From contig NZ_CP053908.1 of NCBI RefSeq assembly GCF_013256625.1, positions 3,658,001-3,722,000 on the forward strand: a stretch of 64,000 bases of DNA. The letters are read 5' to 3'. Source of the DNA: Hymenobacter sp. BRD128. GTDB taxonomy: Bacteria > Bacteroidota > Bacteroidia > Cytophagales > Hymenobacteraceae. The notes beneath the pieces were generated by a model. The model saw nothing but the letters and a program-made list of their open reading frames with translations. It did not search any database and was not told where the DNA came from. The position numbers and the translations under genes are program-made. This document shows, in pieces, positions 42,460 through 52,790 of this stretch (the first letter of the stretch is position 1; each line of letters opens with the position of its first letter).

Positions 42460-43020
42460 ATGTCTGCTACTTCGCTTTCTGACCCGGCCGCCCTGCGGCT
42501 AGCCCTGCTGGCCGACCGCGCGCAGGCCCTTGCGCAGCTTTACGCCGGCGCCTTTCCGCTGGTGCGGCGGCACGTGGGCCGCCACGGTGGGTCGGCGCAG
42601 GATGCGCAGGACATTTTTCAGGATGCGCTGCTGCTGCTTTATGAGCAGGCCGTGGGCGGCACGCTGGTGCTCACGGCCTCGGCCAGCACCTACCTGGTGG
42701 GCATCAGCCGCAACCTCTGGCGCCACGAGCAGCGCCGCCGCGCCCGCCTGCCCCACGAAACCCTGCCCGCCAGCCTGGAGCCGCTCGCCAGCGAGCCGGC
42801 CGAAACCGAAGTAGCCGTGCTCGACTACGTGGAGCGGCTGGGCGAGAAATGCAAGCGCATCTTACTGGATTTCTACTACTTCCAGCAGCCGCTAGCCCAG
42901 ATTACGGCTAGCCACGGCTACGGCAGCGTGCGCTCGGCCACGGTGCAAAAATTCAAGTGCCTGGAGCGGCTGCGCCAATCGGTACGGGCCGCCTTCGGGG
43001 CCGAAACCACGTCCGCCTAA
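42460..43020 (+). CDS. Sigma-70 family RNA polymerase sigma factor
   Basis: 186 residues from MSATSLSD (42460); the frame upstream reaches into the preceding terminator. Region 2 at ~20-90: LAQLYAGAFPLVRRHVGRHG, DAQDIFQDALLLLYEQA, ASTYLVGISRNLWRHEQRR. Region 4 at ~120-175: VERLGEKCKRILLDFYYFQQ, LAQITASHGYGSVRSATVQK and FKCLERLR. ECF-like with a divergent region 4. A tiny gene starts 4 bp after its stop, in the usual place of an anti-sigma factor. Target genes are unknown. Confidence 0.85.
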   Translation: MSATSLSDPAALRLALLADRAQALAQLYAGAFPLVRRHVGRHGGSAQDAQDIFQDALLLLYEQAVGGTLVLTASASTYLVGISRNLWRHEQRRRARLPHETLPASLEPLASEPAETEVAVLDYVERLGEKCKRILLDFYYFQQPLAQITASHGYGSVRSATVQKFKCLERLRQSVRAAFGAETTSA

Positions 43021-43024
43021 GCCT

Positions 43025-43291
43025 ATGCGTCCCGAACTCGAACGCCTCCTGCGCATTGAGCAGCAGCTGCATAGCCCGGCCGCCGAGTGGCAGCTCCAAC
43101 TGCTGCTGGATGCTGATTTGCAAGCCGATGCCGAGGCGCAGCAACGCCTCTACGCCGGCCTGCGGGCGGCGGGGCGGCACCAGTTGCGGCGCGAGCTAGC
43201 CGCTCTGCATACGCGCTTGTATGGCCCGCCCCTTGGCGCGTGGCCGCACCGCATAGCCGCCTGGCTGCGCGGCGCCCTTGGGCTTAACTGA
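43025..43291 (+). CDS. Small hypothetical protein coupled to the sigma factor
   Basis: 88 residues starting 4 bp after the sigma-factor stop. Entirely helical and Leu/Arg/Ala-rich ([53 protein letters not shown]), ending in an amphipathic helix [14 protein letters not shown]. No membrane anchor or zinc motif is visible, so it is not a standard anti-sigma factor. Tight coupling suggests it binds or modulates the sigma factor. Inference only. Confidence 0.7.
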   Translation: MRPELERLLRIEQQLHSPAAEWQLQLLLDADLQADAEAQQRLYAGLRAAGRHQLRRELAALHTRLYGPPLGAWPHRIAAWLRGALGLN

Positions 43292-43380
43292 TTGATTTCT
43301 TGATTTTACGGGCTTTACCCACTTCGTTTAGAAAGCGAAGCTGGCTGCGCCTTGCCTTTTTCAGTATCAAAAACACTACC

Positions 43381-44079
43381 ATGCTTACGCAAGCCGAATT
43401 TCGCAAATTTGCCGTGAAGGGCCAGGGGCTCAACGGCCTGGCCGTGGACCAGTACCTACGCCACGCCGAAGGGCTAGCCCGCCCTTATGTGACCAGCATG
43501 ACCCGCTCGGTAATTGAGGAGCGCCCGCAGAATTTCCGGGAAATCGACGTGTTTTCGCGCCTTATCATGGACCGCATTATCTTTCTGGGCACGGCCGTGG
43601 AAGAGACTATCGGCAATATCATCACGGCCCAGCTGCTGTTTCTGGAGTCGGCCGATGCCAAGAAGGATATCCTCTTGTACATCAACTCGCCCGGGGGCTC
43701 GGTGTATGCCGGAATGGGCATTTTCGACACCATGCAATATGTGCACCCCGACGTATCGACCATCTGCACGGGGCTGGCGGCTTCGATGGGCGCCTTTTTA
43801 CTGGCGGGCGGGGCCATCGGCAAGCGCTCGGCGCTGCCGCACGCCCGGGTGATGATTCACCAGCCCAGCGGCGGCGTGCAGGGGCCGTCGGCCGACATTG
43901 AAATCACGGCCCGCGAGGTGGTGAAGCTGCGCCACGAGCTGTACAGCATCTACGCCGAGCGCACTGGCAAAACCTACCAGCAGATTCACGACGACTCGGA
44001 CCGCGACTACTGGATGCGCGCCGACGAAGCCAAAGAATACGGGCTGATTGACGAAGTATTGACGCGCCCAACTACTTAG
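43381..44079 (+). CDS. clpP: ATP-dependent Clp protease proteolytic subunit
   Basis: 232 residues from ATG 43381. Catalytic triad visible: Ser in [12 protein letters not shown], His in [11 protein letters not shown], Asp in the [10 protein letters not shown] region. [37 protein letters not shown] and [12 protein letters not shown] are standard ClpP blocks. The first ~40 residues ([20 protein letters not shown]) form an N-terminal extension of the kind seen in Bacteroidota ClpP. It forms the tetradecameric peptidase chamber used by ClpX or ClpC; neither gene is in the window. Confidence 0.96.
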   Translation: MLTQAEFRKFAVKGQGLNGLAVDQYLRHAEGLARPYVTSMTRSVIEERPQNFREIDVFSRLIMDRIIFLGTAVEETIGNIITAQLLFLESADAKKDILLYINSPGGSVYAGMGIFDTMQYVHPDVSTICTGLAASMGAFLLAGGAIGKRSALPHARVMIHQPSGGVQGPSADIEITAREVVKLRHELYSIYAERTGKTYQQIHDDSDRDYWMRADEAKEYGLIDEVLTRPTT

Positions 44080-44195
44080 TAGGCAACCAAATCGCGTAGA
44101 TATTTACCGATAGGCGAGCTACAAAAAACAAGTAGCGCTAAAGCACTGCGGTAGCTTTTCGGCCGCGGCGCGGGCGGGCTAGTCCCGCCGCGGTG

Positions 44196-45353
44196 CTACT
44201 GCGAGGCGCCATCGGCTAGGGTGGCCGCCAGCGGCGGCGGTGGCAGCGGAAGCCGGGCCTGGGCCAGGCGCGCCGCCCAGGCGGCGGCGGTGCGGTCGGC
44301 CAGGGGGTAGTCGGCCGGGCGGCTGGGCTGGCCAGTGTCCAGATTGAGGTCGGCCAGCGGCTCGCCCACGTGCCCGAGCAGCGCCGAGTAGCTACCGAGC
44401 GCCGTAGCGAAGCCGGCCCGCATGGTGGCGACGGCCGCAGCAGGCAGCGGGCGGAAGGCCAGCAGCCGGGCTACGCCCAGCCGGGGCAGCGTGGGCACCA
44501 GCCACACCAGCAGGCGCATTTGCAGGCTTAGGTGGTCGGCCCGCCGGCCCGCCCGGCAAAAACGGGCCGAGTTGAGGCGCCGGTAATAGGCCAGTTGCTC
44601 GGCCAGCGGCAGCTGGCGCACCCGCGCCTGGGGTACATACTGGCTGGCCCGCACGGCTGCCGGCAGCAGCTGCGTGGCCACCAGGCGAAAGGCCGCCAGC
44701 CCTTCGGGCACGTGGGGCAGCACCCGGCCCAGGGGCAGCCCGTAGGTGCGTCGAAAGCTGCGCTCCAGCAGCGCCCGGCACACACGCAGGCCAATGCGGG
44801 CGTGAAACTCCTCGCTGCGGTAGTGGCCCGCTTGCAGCTCGGCCACGTCGAAGGCAAACTCAACCTGCGTGTGCTGGGCCGGCGCCTGGGCATACGTGAG
44901 CGCAGTGCCCGGCGCGGCGGGCAGCTCCGGAAATACCAGCCCGGTTACGGCATTGGTACCCGCCGGGTGGCCGCTGGCATCGGCCGCGTAGTGGCTCAGC
45001 GCGCCCAGCGCGAAGGCCAGCTCGTTGCGGTCGCGGGCATCGGCCAGCAAGGCCTCCACAAACTCCCCACTGCGCACATAGTGCGTGAGGTCGGAAAAAA
45101 GCGATGCGTTGCCGGGAAAATAGCCCAGGTCCTGGAGCAGCGCGCCCCCGTAGGCGTAGCTGCGGGCCTCGTCGAGCTGGGCCGCGGTGGCGCCGGGGTA
45201 GCGCGCCTGAAGCGCCGGCACCAGCCCCCGGGTCCAGCAGGAATCTACTACGGCCAGATGGGCCAGCGCCGAGAAAGCCTCGGCTGGCAGGTTGATTCCC
45301 AGCCAGATAATTAGCAGCAGCAGCGGGCTTGGTTTGGCAAAAGATGAACGCAT
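44196..45353 (-). CDS. Exported zinc-dependent phospholipase C-like protein
   Basis: 385 residues from MRSSFAKPSPLLLLIIWLG (45353), a signal peptide ending near EAFS; the longer frame upstream has no leader. The mature start is LAHLAVVDSCW, and metal ligands of the phospholipase C / S1-P1 nuclease fold can be picked out: YGGALLQDLGYFPG, SDLTHYVRS, ALGALSHYAADASGHP. The C-terminal half is helical and unassigned. A periplasmic phosphodiesterase is likely; substrate unknown. Transcribed alone, divergent from the CDF exporter. Confidence 0.8.
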   Translation of the reverse strand: MRSSFAKPSPLLLLIIWLGINLPAEAFSALAHLAVVDSCWTRGLVPALQARYPGATAAQLDEARSYAYGGALLQDLGYFPGNASLFSDLTHYVRSGEFVEALLADARDRNELAFALGALSHYAADASGHPAGTNAVTGLVFPELPAAPGTALTYAQAPAQHTQVEFAFDVAELQAGHYRSEEFHARIGLRVCRALLERSFRRTYGLPLGRVLPHVPEGLAAFRLVATQLLPAAVRASQYVPQARVRQLPLAEQLAYYRRLNSARFCRAGRRADHLSLQMRLLVWLVPTLPRLGVARLLAFRPLPAAAVATMRAGFATALGSYSALLGHVGEPLADLNLDTGQPSRPADYPLADRTAAAWAARLAQARLPLPPPPLAATLADGASQ

Positions 45354-45592
45354 AGCAGCGGGCTGAGTTGAAAATTTGGCAACCAGCCGCTTTTCCCCTT
45401 GAGGATACCCTAGCCGCACCGCCCCCCTACGCGCTGCCGAAGATTTATTACCCCAGCTAGCCACTCGCCAAGCCGCCGGGCCGCGAGCGCTACCTTGCGA
45501 TTGCCCCGGCTAGCCGGCTCCCCTGCCGATAGCTTTCCTTTTACTCCCCTGAATCTCGCGCCCCGCACCTGCGTTCAAGCAGAAAGCTTACC

Positions 45593-45599
45593 TATTTTG
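45593..45599 (+). promoter_or_regulatory. Putative short -7 element of the CDF gene
   Basis: TATTTTG ends 4 nt before the ATG at 45604, which would give a leaderless transcript. Same word as at 16786-16792. Confidence 0.35.
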
Positions 45600-45603
45600 C
45601 CTT

Positions 45604-46575
45604 ATGCCCCACGACCACCACGACCACTCGCACGCCGGCCACGTGCACGCCGCCCCGCCAGCCGGAGGCAAGTTTAGCGCCGCCTTCGCCATCGGCATTG
45701 GGCTGAACCTAGCCTTCGTAGTGGCTGAAGTTATCGGCGGGCTGTGGGCCAACTCGGCCGCGCTGCTCTCCGATGCCGGCCACAACCTGAGCGACGTGCT
45801 GAGCCTGGCCCTGGCCTGGGGCGCGGCTTGGCTGGCCGGCCGCCCGGCCACCGGGCGCTACACGTTTGGCTACCGGGGCGCCACCATCCAGGTGGCCTTG
45901 CTCAATGCGGCCTTGCTCTACGGCGCGCTCGGCTTCATTTTGTGGGAAACCATCGACCACCTGCGCCACCCCGAGCCCGTAAATGGCGTGGCCGTAATGG
46001 GGCTGGCCGGGGCCGGCATTCTGGTTAATGGCTTCACGGCCTGGCTGTTCCGGGCCGGGCAGAAGGGCGATGTGAACGTGCGCGGCGCCTATCTGCACAT
46101 GCTCACCGATGCGCTGGTGAGCCTGGGCGTGGTGGTGGGCGGGGCCATCACCTACTTTACGCACTGGGCCTGGCTCGACCCCCTTATCAGCCTCGGGCTG
46201 CTGGCCGTGATAGCTGCGGGCTCGTGGGGCCTGCTGCGCGATACCATCCGGCTAGGCCTGCAAGCCGTGCCCAATGGCATTGACCTAGAGAAAGTTCAGC
46301 AATTTATGCTGGCCCAGCCGGGCGTGCAGAGCGTGCACGACCTGCACATCTGGAGCATGAGCAGTGATGGCCACGACACCGCCCTCATGGCCCACTTAGT
46401 GCGCCCCGGCGGCGCCGATGCTACGTGGCTGGCCAGCCTCTCGGCAGGGCTGCTGCGCGAGTTTCACATCCACCACAGCACGGTGCAGGTCGAGGATACG
46501 GAGCTGGAGCACGGCTGCCAAAGCGGCTGCGCGGTGCCGGCCGCGGCTGGGGCGCTGAGCAATCATACGCACTAA
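45604..46575 (+). CDS. Cation diffusion facilitator (zinc/divalent metal exporter)
   Basis: 323 residues. N-terminus PHDHHDHSHAGHVHA is a His-rich metal-binding tail. Six membrane helices follow; transport-site ligands are SDAGHNLSDVLSLAL in helix 2 and YLHMLTDALVSLGVV in helix 5, the HxxxD pairs of zinc CDF proteins (CzcD/ZitB type). The C-terminal cytoplasmic domain has VQSVHDLHIWSMSSDGHD, and a second His/Cys tail ends the protein. Exports Zn or a similar metal using proton exchange. Independent gene with a weak terminator. Confidence 0.94.
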   Translation: MPHDHHDHSHAGHVHAAPPAGGKFSAAFAIGIGLNLAFVVAEVIGGLWANSAALLSDAGHNLSDVLSLALAWGAAWLAGRPATGRYTFGYRGATIQVALLNAALLYGALGFILWETIDHLRHPEPVNGVAVMGLAGAGILVNGFTAWLFRAGQKGDVNVRGAYLHMLTDALVSLGVVVGGAITYFTHWAWLDPLISLGLLAVIAAGSWGLLRDTIRLGLQAVPNGIDLEKVQQFMLAQPGVQSVHDLHIWSMSSDGHDTALMAHLVRPGGADATWLASLSAGLLREFHIHHSTVQVEDTELEHGCQSGCAVPAAAGALSNHTH

Positions 46576-46602
46576 AGCGGAGGGGATAATTTTCAGATAA
46601 AG

Positions 46603-46625
46603 CCCTGGTAAACAGGGTCCTTTTT
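46603..46625 (+). terminator. Weak terminator of the CDF gene
   Basis: Short CCCTG (46603-46607) / CAGGG (46613-46617) stem followed by TCCTTTTTC. Confidence 0.5.
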
Positions 46626-46716
46626 CTAGCGCAACGGGTTATTATTTGCTACGCCAGCCCAACCATTGAGCGCCGATTTCGTTGAAAGGCCAGCCTGTTT
46701 TAAAAGGCTTTTATTG

Positions 46717-47103
46717 ATGAAATCTCTCGTTATTTTGGCAGCCTTCGGGCTAGCCAGCTTCGCCACCACTTCGGCCCACGCCCAAACCACGACTACTGAC
46801 CCGGCCGTTGCCACGCCGCAAACGGTGCAGAGCACCCAGGCTACCTACGACCAGCAGCGCGACCAGCGCCGGATGGCCGACCAGTCGGTAGCCGAAAACC
46901 GCCGGGCCCTCAGAGCTCAACAGAGCCAGGCCCGCGACCTCAAGCACCAGATGAAGGCCCAGCGCCAGCAGGCCAAGCAGCAGAAGGAGCAGCTCAAAAT
47001 GGAGCGCCAGAATGCCAAGGCTGCCCGCACCCAGGAGAAAGCCGCCAAGAGCCAGATGAAAATGGAAAAGCAAGCCGCAAAAGATGCCCGCAAGGGTATG
47101 TAA
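46717..47103 (+). CDS. Exported coiled-coil Gln/Lys-rich protein
   Basis: 128 residues from ATG 46717: MKSLVILAAFGLASFATTSAHAQ is a clear signal peptide cleaved near AHA-Q. After a Thr-rich spacer, residues ~55-128 form one continuous charged helix of Gln, Arg, Lys and Ala (DLKHQMKAQRQQAKQQKEQ, LKMERQNAKAARTQEKAA), a probable periplasmic coiled coil. No known domain. It may be a structural or binding protein. Own terminator. Confidence 0.75.
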   Translation: MKSLVILAAFGLASFATTSAHAQTTTTDPAVATPQTVQSTQATYDQQRDQRRMADQSVAENRRALRAQQSQARDLKHQMKAQRQQAKQQKEQLKMERQNAKAARTQEKAAKSQMKMEKQAAKDARKGM

Positions 47104-47138
47104 GTAGCTTTCTTAAAGCTCATTGCCTAAGGTAATTG

Positions 47139-47169
47139 AAAAAGCTCCGGCCCGGACCGGAGCTTTTTT
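47139..47169 (+). terminator. Intrinsic terminator
   Basis: Stem AAAAAGCTCCGG (47139-47150) with CCGGAGCTTTTT (47157-47168), 6-nt loop, T6 run. 35 bp after the coiled-coil gene. Confidence 0.88.
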
Positions 47170-47219
47170 CATTTTGCCCGTATGCTTGTTTTTACTCACC
47201 AGCCTTGCATTTTCGCCTC

Positions 47220-47660
47220 ATGGCCGCCCAAAACCCTGCCCGCTACTACCCGCTGCACCACTTTGTGCTGCTGCCCCTCACGCTGCTGATGGTGGGCTAC
47301 ACGGTGCGGCGCTACGTGGGCGTGGCCGGCGACGACTCCGAAATTTCGCGGCTGTGGTTTTCGCTGGCGGCCGTCACGCTGCTGTTTTTTATTACCCTGG
47401 TGATGCTGCGCCAGCACTACGCCCTCACGCTGCAAGACCGGCTAGCCCGCCTCGAAGTGCGCCAGCGGTATTTTGAGCTGAGCGGCCAGCGCTTTGCCGC
47501 GCTCGAAAAAAACCTGACTCTCAAGCAAATACTTACCCTGCGCCTGGCCGGCGACCAGGAGCTGCCCGCCCTGGCCCAGGCCGCCGCCGCCGAGAAACTC
47601 GACGCCAAGGCCATTCTGGCCCGCATCAACGACTATCAGTTCGATGGCATGCGCGTCTGA
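47220..47660 (+). CDS. DUF6526-like membrane protein
   Basis: 146 residues from ATG 47220 (the earlier ATG lies inside the preceding terminator). Two adjacent membrane helices (FVLLPLTLLMVGYTV and LWFSLAAVTLLFFITLVML) are followed by a charged cytoplasmic helix region LQDRLARLEVRQRYFELSG and LKQILTLRLAGDQELPALAQ. This matches the DUF6526 family as I know it. Role unknown. The start follows a CATTTTCGCC word resembling a short -7 box very near the ATG. Confidence 0.78.
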   Translation: MAAQNPARYYPLHHFVLLPLTLLMVGYTVRRYVGVAGDDSEISRLWFSLAAVTLLFFITLVMLRQHYALTLQDRLARLEVRQRYFELSGQRFAALEKNLTLKQILTLRLAGDQELPALAQAAAAEKLDAKAILARINDYQFDGMRV

Positions 47661-47689
47661 GGCTAGCCCGCCATTTTCCGCTTACGCTT

Positions 47690-47992
47690 ATGATTCTTTA
47701 CAACGTCACCACCAGCCTAGAGCCCAGCATTGCCGACGAGTGGGTTGCCTACATGCGCGAGCACCACATGGCCGAAGTAGTGGGCACGGGCTGTTTTATC
47801 CGCAGCCAGTTGCTGCGCCTGCTCAACGAGGAGGACAACGGCGTAACCTACGCCGCGCAGTACTTCAGCATTAGCCTCGACCAGCTCGAGGCGTATCAGC
47901 AGCACTTTGCTCCCGCCTTGCGCCAGGAAATGGACCAAAAATTTGCGGGCAAATACCACTCCTTCCGCACCGTGCTGGAGGTGGTGGAGTAG
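47690..47992 (+). CDS. DUF4286 family protein
   Basis: 100 residues. The family pattern is clear: MILYNVTTSLEPSIADEWV, YMREHHMAEVVGTGCF, then SQLLRLLN and YAAQYFSISLDQLEAYQ with a C-terminal YHSFRTVLEVV. Small cytoplasmic alpha/beta protein of ferredoxin-like fold; function not established. It starts 29 bp after the DUF6526 gene, so the two are probably co-transcribed. Converges with the prolyl oligopeptidase gene. Confidence 0.85.
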   Translation: MILYNVTTSLEPSIADEWVAYMREHHMAEVVGTGCFIRSQLLRLLNEEDNGVTYAAQYFSISLDQLEAYQQHFAPALRQEMDQKFAGKYHSFRTVLEVVE

Positions 47993-48012
47993 CGTGGCGC
48001 TCCGGCTTCGCG

Positions 48013-50058
<2,046 letters not shown>

Positions 50059-50070
50059 ACCGGGAAAAAA

Positions 50071-50274
50071 CTAGTGCACAATGGTTGCGGAGTCCGGCCC
50101 CACGCGGGGCGCGGGGCGCTCCAGCGCGGGCGGCTCGCTGACAAGGTGCTTATTGGAAATGGCATTGGTGCGCACGGCTTCCTTATAGCCCGGCGCATGC
50201 GAACTCGAGATGCGGCAGCCGCACAGCAGCAGCCCGGCCAACATACCGATAAAAAGAGAAGTTGGGCGCATCAT
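50071..50274 (-). CDS. Small lipoprotein
   Basis: 67 residues from ATG 50274 (or 50271). MMRPTSLFIGMLAGLLLCGC is a lipoprotein signal ending at the second Cys. The mature 47 residues (ISSSHAPGYKEAVRTNAISN ...) are polar with no known motif. It sits between the apparently frameshifted gene (31 bp upstream) and prolyl oligopeptidase (12 bp downstream) on one strand, suggesting a three-gene unit. Function unknown. Confidence 0.65.
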   Translation of the reverse strand: MMRPTSLFIGMLAGLLLCGCRISSSHAPGYKEAVRTNAISNKHLVSEPPALERPAPRVGPDSATIVH

Positions 50275-50305
50275 CTCCCCCCATACGGCGCAGCCGCGGC
50301 CGTGG

Positions 50306-50599
50306 CTAGCCCGGCCGCTGCGCATCAGGGTCGGCAGCAGGGGTAAGGTGGGCAACGCGCTGGTTTTCAGCTACGCGCTGGGCTACCAGCTCCTCGATTT
50401 GCTGGCGCTGGGCAGCCGTGAACTCGCGGCTGGCCGGCGGACTGGCGCGGCGCAGCTCGCGGCCCAGGCTCAGGCGCAGCATCCCGTAAAGTACCAGGCT
50501 TAAAATGCTCAGAATAAGAGCTAGCGGGGCAAAAATACGGTTCAGCAGTGGCTCGGCGGCTACGGGCGCGGTGGGGCGGGCGGGGGGGTAGCCCCGCCG
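50306..50599 (-). other. Out-of-frame C-terminal extension of the 50560-51135 gene (TM + cytoplasmic tail)
   Basis: An open frame of 97 codons with coding-like composition but no ATG, GTG or TTG before its internal ATG. It encodes LLNRIFAPLALILSILSLVL (membrane helix), then RELRRASPPASREFTAAQRQ and QIEELVAQRVAENQRV. It overlaps the preceding gene at a G7 run (50582-50588). One extra G there, or -1 ribosomal slippage, would join the two into a ~275-residue protein. Confidence 0.6.
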
Positions 50600-51135
50600 C
50601 TAGCCTCGGCGGCTTCGGCCAGGCCGGCGTTAGAGTTGGCTTCGGCAGCGGCCTGGGGGGCGGGGGCGGGGTCGGTAGGTGGCAGGCCGGTCTGCACGTA
50701 GTCGGTCAGCTTTTTTTCCAAGGTTTGCAGGCCGGCCAGCCGGGCGGGGTCGCGCTGCCGGGCGGGCGAGGCTTTCAGCTTGCTGATAATAGCTTTGGTG
50801 AGCGCCGCCAACCGGGCCGGATTATCCTTTAACCCTTTATAAATCTTGCCCTTGCCTTCAATGGGCGCATACAGCACCGAGTAGATGCGCAGGCTGTCGG
50901 GCCGCAGGCTCGCGGCCAGCGCAGCCAGGTTGCCGCCCTCGCAGCGCAGCGTGCGCTGCAGCTGCGGCCGGCCGGCATCGGCATACACGTAGCGGGCCGT
51001 GGCGCACCAGATTTGCACCTTAGCCTCATCGAGCGAGGGCTGGCCGAGGGGCGTTTGGGCGGGGCTAGCCAGGGGGCGCAGCAGGGCGGCCGCCAGCAGC
51101 GCCGGTGCCCAGCGGCGGGCAAGTTGGTTTTGCAT
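50560..51135 (-). CDS. Exported hypothetical protein, probably frameshifted near its C-terminus
   Basis: 191 residues as read, from ATG 51135. Signal peptide (LARRWAPALLAAALLRPLAS), then VQIWCATARYVYADAGRPQL and GNLAALAASLRPDSLRIYSV, a helical region KLKASPARQRDP, and a Pro/Ala-rich end PPTDPAPAPQAAAEAN. It stops just after a homopolymer of seven C on the coding strand. The other frame continues with a membrane helix, which would make a signal peptide / external domain / linker / TM / cytoplasmic tail protein. I do not recognise the external domain. Confidence 0.65.
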   Translation of the reverse strand: MQNQLARRWAPALLAAALLRPLASPAQTPLGQPSLDEAKVQIWCATARYVYADAGRPQLQRTLRCEGGNLAALAASLRPDSLRIYSVLYAPIEGKGKIYKGLKDNPARLAALTKAIISKLKASPARQRDPARLAGLQTLEKKLTDYVQTGLPPTDPAPAPQAAAEANSNAGLAEAAEASGGATPPPAPPRP

Positions 51136-51217
51136 AACAAATACGGGCAGTGAGCAGATTGGGGCCGGAAAGTACAACCCGCTCGGCGCTTAGTCCCACG
51201 CGGGCTAGCGGGGCGGC

Positions 51218-51225
51218 TATCTTTG
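51218..51225 (+). promoter_or_regulatory. -7 element of panD
   Basis: TATCTTTG matches TAnnTTTG exactly, 22 bp before the panD ATG. Confidence 0.55.
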
Positions 51226-51247
51226 TGCGCTTTTAGGCTATTCTTTT

Positions 51248-51595
51248 ATGCATATCGAAGTTCTCAAGTCCAAGATTCACCGGGCCAAGGTTACCCAGGC
51301 CGAGCTGCACTACGTGGGCAGCATTACCATCGACGAAGACCTGCTCGACGCGGCCAACATGGTCGAAAATGAGAAGGTGACCGTGGTGAACGTCAACAAC
51401 GGCGAGCGCCTCGAAACCTACACTATCAAAGGGGCGCGCGGCTCGGGGATGATTTGCCTCAACGGCCCCGCCGCCCGCAAGGCGGCCGTGGGCGACATCG
51501 TCATCATCATTTCCTACGGCCTCGTCGATTTTAAGGAGGCCCGCGCCCACCAGCCCACCGTTATTTTCCCCGACCAGCACAACCGGGTTAATTAA
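51248..51595 (+). CDS. panD: Aspartate 1-decarboxylase
   Basis: 115 residues, standard length. It makes beta-alanine from aspartate for pantothenate and CoA. The proenzyme self-cleaves between Gly24 and Ser25 in [10 protein letters not shown] to form the pyruvoyl cofactor; Thr57 and Tyr58 (ERLETYTI), which assist processing and catalysis, are present, as is [20 protein letters not shown]. Cytoplasmic. Followed after 68 bp by the UPF0104 gene with which it may be co-transcribed. Other pantothenate genes are not in the window. Confidence 0.96.
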   Translation: MHIEVLKSKIHRAKVTQAELHYVGSITIDEDLLDAANMVENEKVTVVNVNNGERLETYTIKGARGSGMICLNGPAARKAAVGDIVIIISYGLVDFKEARAHQPTVIFPDQHNRVN

Positions 51596-51663
51596 AACAT
51601 GCGGCATGAGGAAGTAAGACTGAGGCATTGCCCCCAGGATAATTCTTCCTCCTCAATTCAACC

Positions 51664-52710
51664 ATGAAGCACCTGCTCACTTTTTTAAAATACGCACTGC
51701 TGCTGAGCATTTCGGGCGCCCTGATGTGGTATGCCGTGCGGGGGCAGGACTTATCGCGCATCGGGCACTACATCCGCACGGCCAATTATTTCTGGCTAGG
51801 CCTCTCGCTCGTGGTTTCTACGCTGGGTTACCTTAGCCGGGCCTACCGCTGGCAGATGCAGCTCGCGGCCTCGCGCACGCCGGCCCCGTTCTGGCAGGTA
51901 TACCACGCCATGATGGTGGGCTACCTGGCCAACCTGGTGCTGCCGCGCGCGGGCGAGGTTATTCGCTGCTCGGTGCTGCGGCGCACGAGCGGCGTGCCGG
52001 TGCAGGTGGCGCTGGGAACGGTGGTGACGGAGCGCGTCATCGATGTGCTGGTGCTTCTTGGGCTGCTCGGAGCTACGCTGCTGCTGGATTTCAATACCTT
52101 CTGGAGCTTTTTCAACGATAAGCTGCTCGGGGGCAAGGCCGATACTATTGCCCGCAACCCTTTGCCGCTGCTCATTGCGGGCATTATCGCACTGGTGCTG
52201 CTGGCGGGGGTGGGCTACACGCTGTTTCGCAACCTGGAGCGCCTGCGCCAACACGCGCTATTTGGCAAGGTCATCCTCTTTATTGAAGGCTTGGTAGCTG
52301 GCATTCTGAGCATTGTTAAGCTCGAAAACAAAGCCGCCTTTCTGTTCCATACCTGCTTTACCTGGCTGGTTTACTACCTGATGGACTATTGGGCCTTTTT
52401 CTGCTTTCCCGAAACCTCCGGGCTGGGCATGAAGGCTGCCCTGGCGGTACTCACCTTCGGGGCGTTTGGCATGGCCGCCCCGGTGGCGGGCGGCATCGGG
52501 CCGTTTCACTTGCTGGTGCAGGGCATTCTGCTAGCCTATGGCATGAGCAAAGAAACGGGCATTGCCTACGCGCTGGTGGTGCACGGCGCCCAAACGCTGC
52601 TGGTGGTGCTGCTGGGCGGCATCAGCTTCGTGGCCGTGGCCGCTGCCGACAAAGGCAACGTGGTAGACGAAGCCGAAGCCCTGGCCGACGAGCCGCTGAT
52701 GACAGAGTAA
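51664..52710 (+). CDS. UPF0104 / lysylphosphatidylglycerol synthase TM-region family membrane protein
   Basis: 348 residues with about eight membrane helices. Hallmarks of the flippase-like UPF0104 family: ALLLSISGALMWYAVRGQDL, YRWQMQLAA, VGYLANLVLPRAGEVIRCSV, GTVVTERVIDVLVLL, and the late GAFGMAAPVAGGIGPFHLLV. It has only the membrane domain and lacks the MprF synthase domain. Related proteins move or modify lipids in the inner membrane; the substrate here is unknown. It precedes rfaE2 across a small palindromic spacer. Confidence 0.87.
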   Translation: MKHLLTFLKYALLLSISGALMWYAVRGQDLSRIGHYIRTANYFWLGLSLVVSTLGYLSRAYRWQMQLAASRTPAPFWQVYHAMMVGYLANLVLPRAGEVIRCSVLRRTSGVPVQVALGTVVTERVIDVLVLLGLLGATLLLDFNTFWSFFNDKLLGGKADTIARNPLPLLIAGIIALVLLAGVGYTLFRNLERLRQHALFGKVILFIEGLVAGILSIVKLENKAAFLFHTCFTWLVYYLMDYWAFFCFPETSGLGMKAALAVLTFGAFGMAAPVAGGIGPFHLLVQGILLAYGMSKETGIAYALVVHGAQTLLVVLLGGISFVAVAAADKGNVVDEAEALADEPLMTE

Positions 52711-52790
52711 ATTTCCAGTTATTAATCACCAGCTAGCAACTTGGTGCTTGCCTCCTAATAACTGATGCTTGATAACTGATAACAGAAATT
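52709..52790. repeat. Nested A/T-rich palindromic spacer
   Basis: AATTTC (52710-52715) mirrors GAAATT (52785-52790), and CAGTTATTA (52716-52724) mirrors TAATAACTG (52756-52764). Similar in style to the 28687-28821 spacer. Confidence 0.55.
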
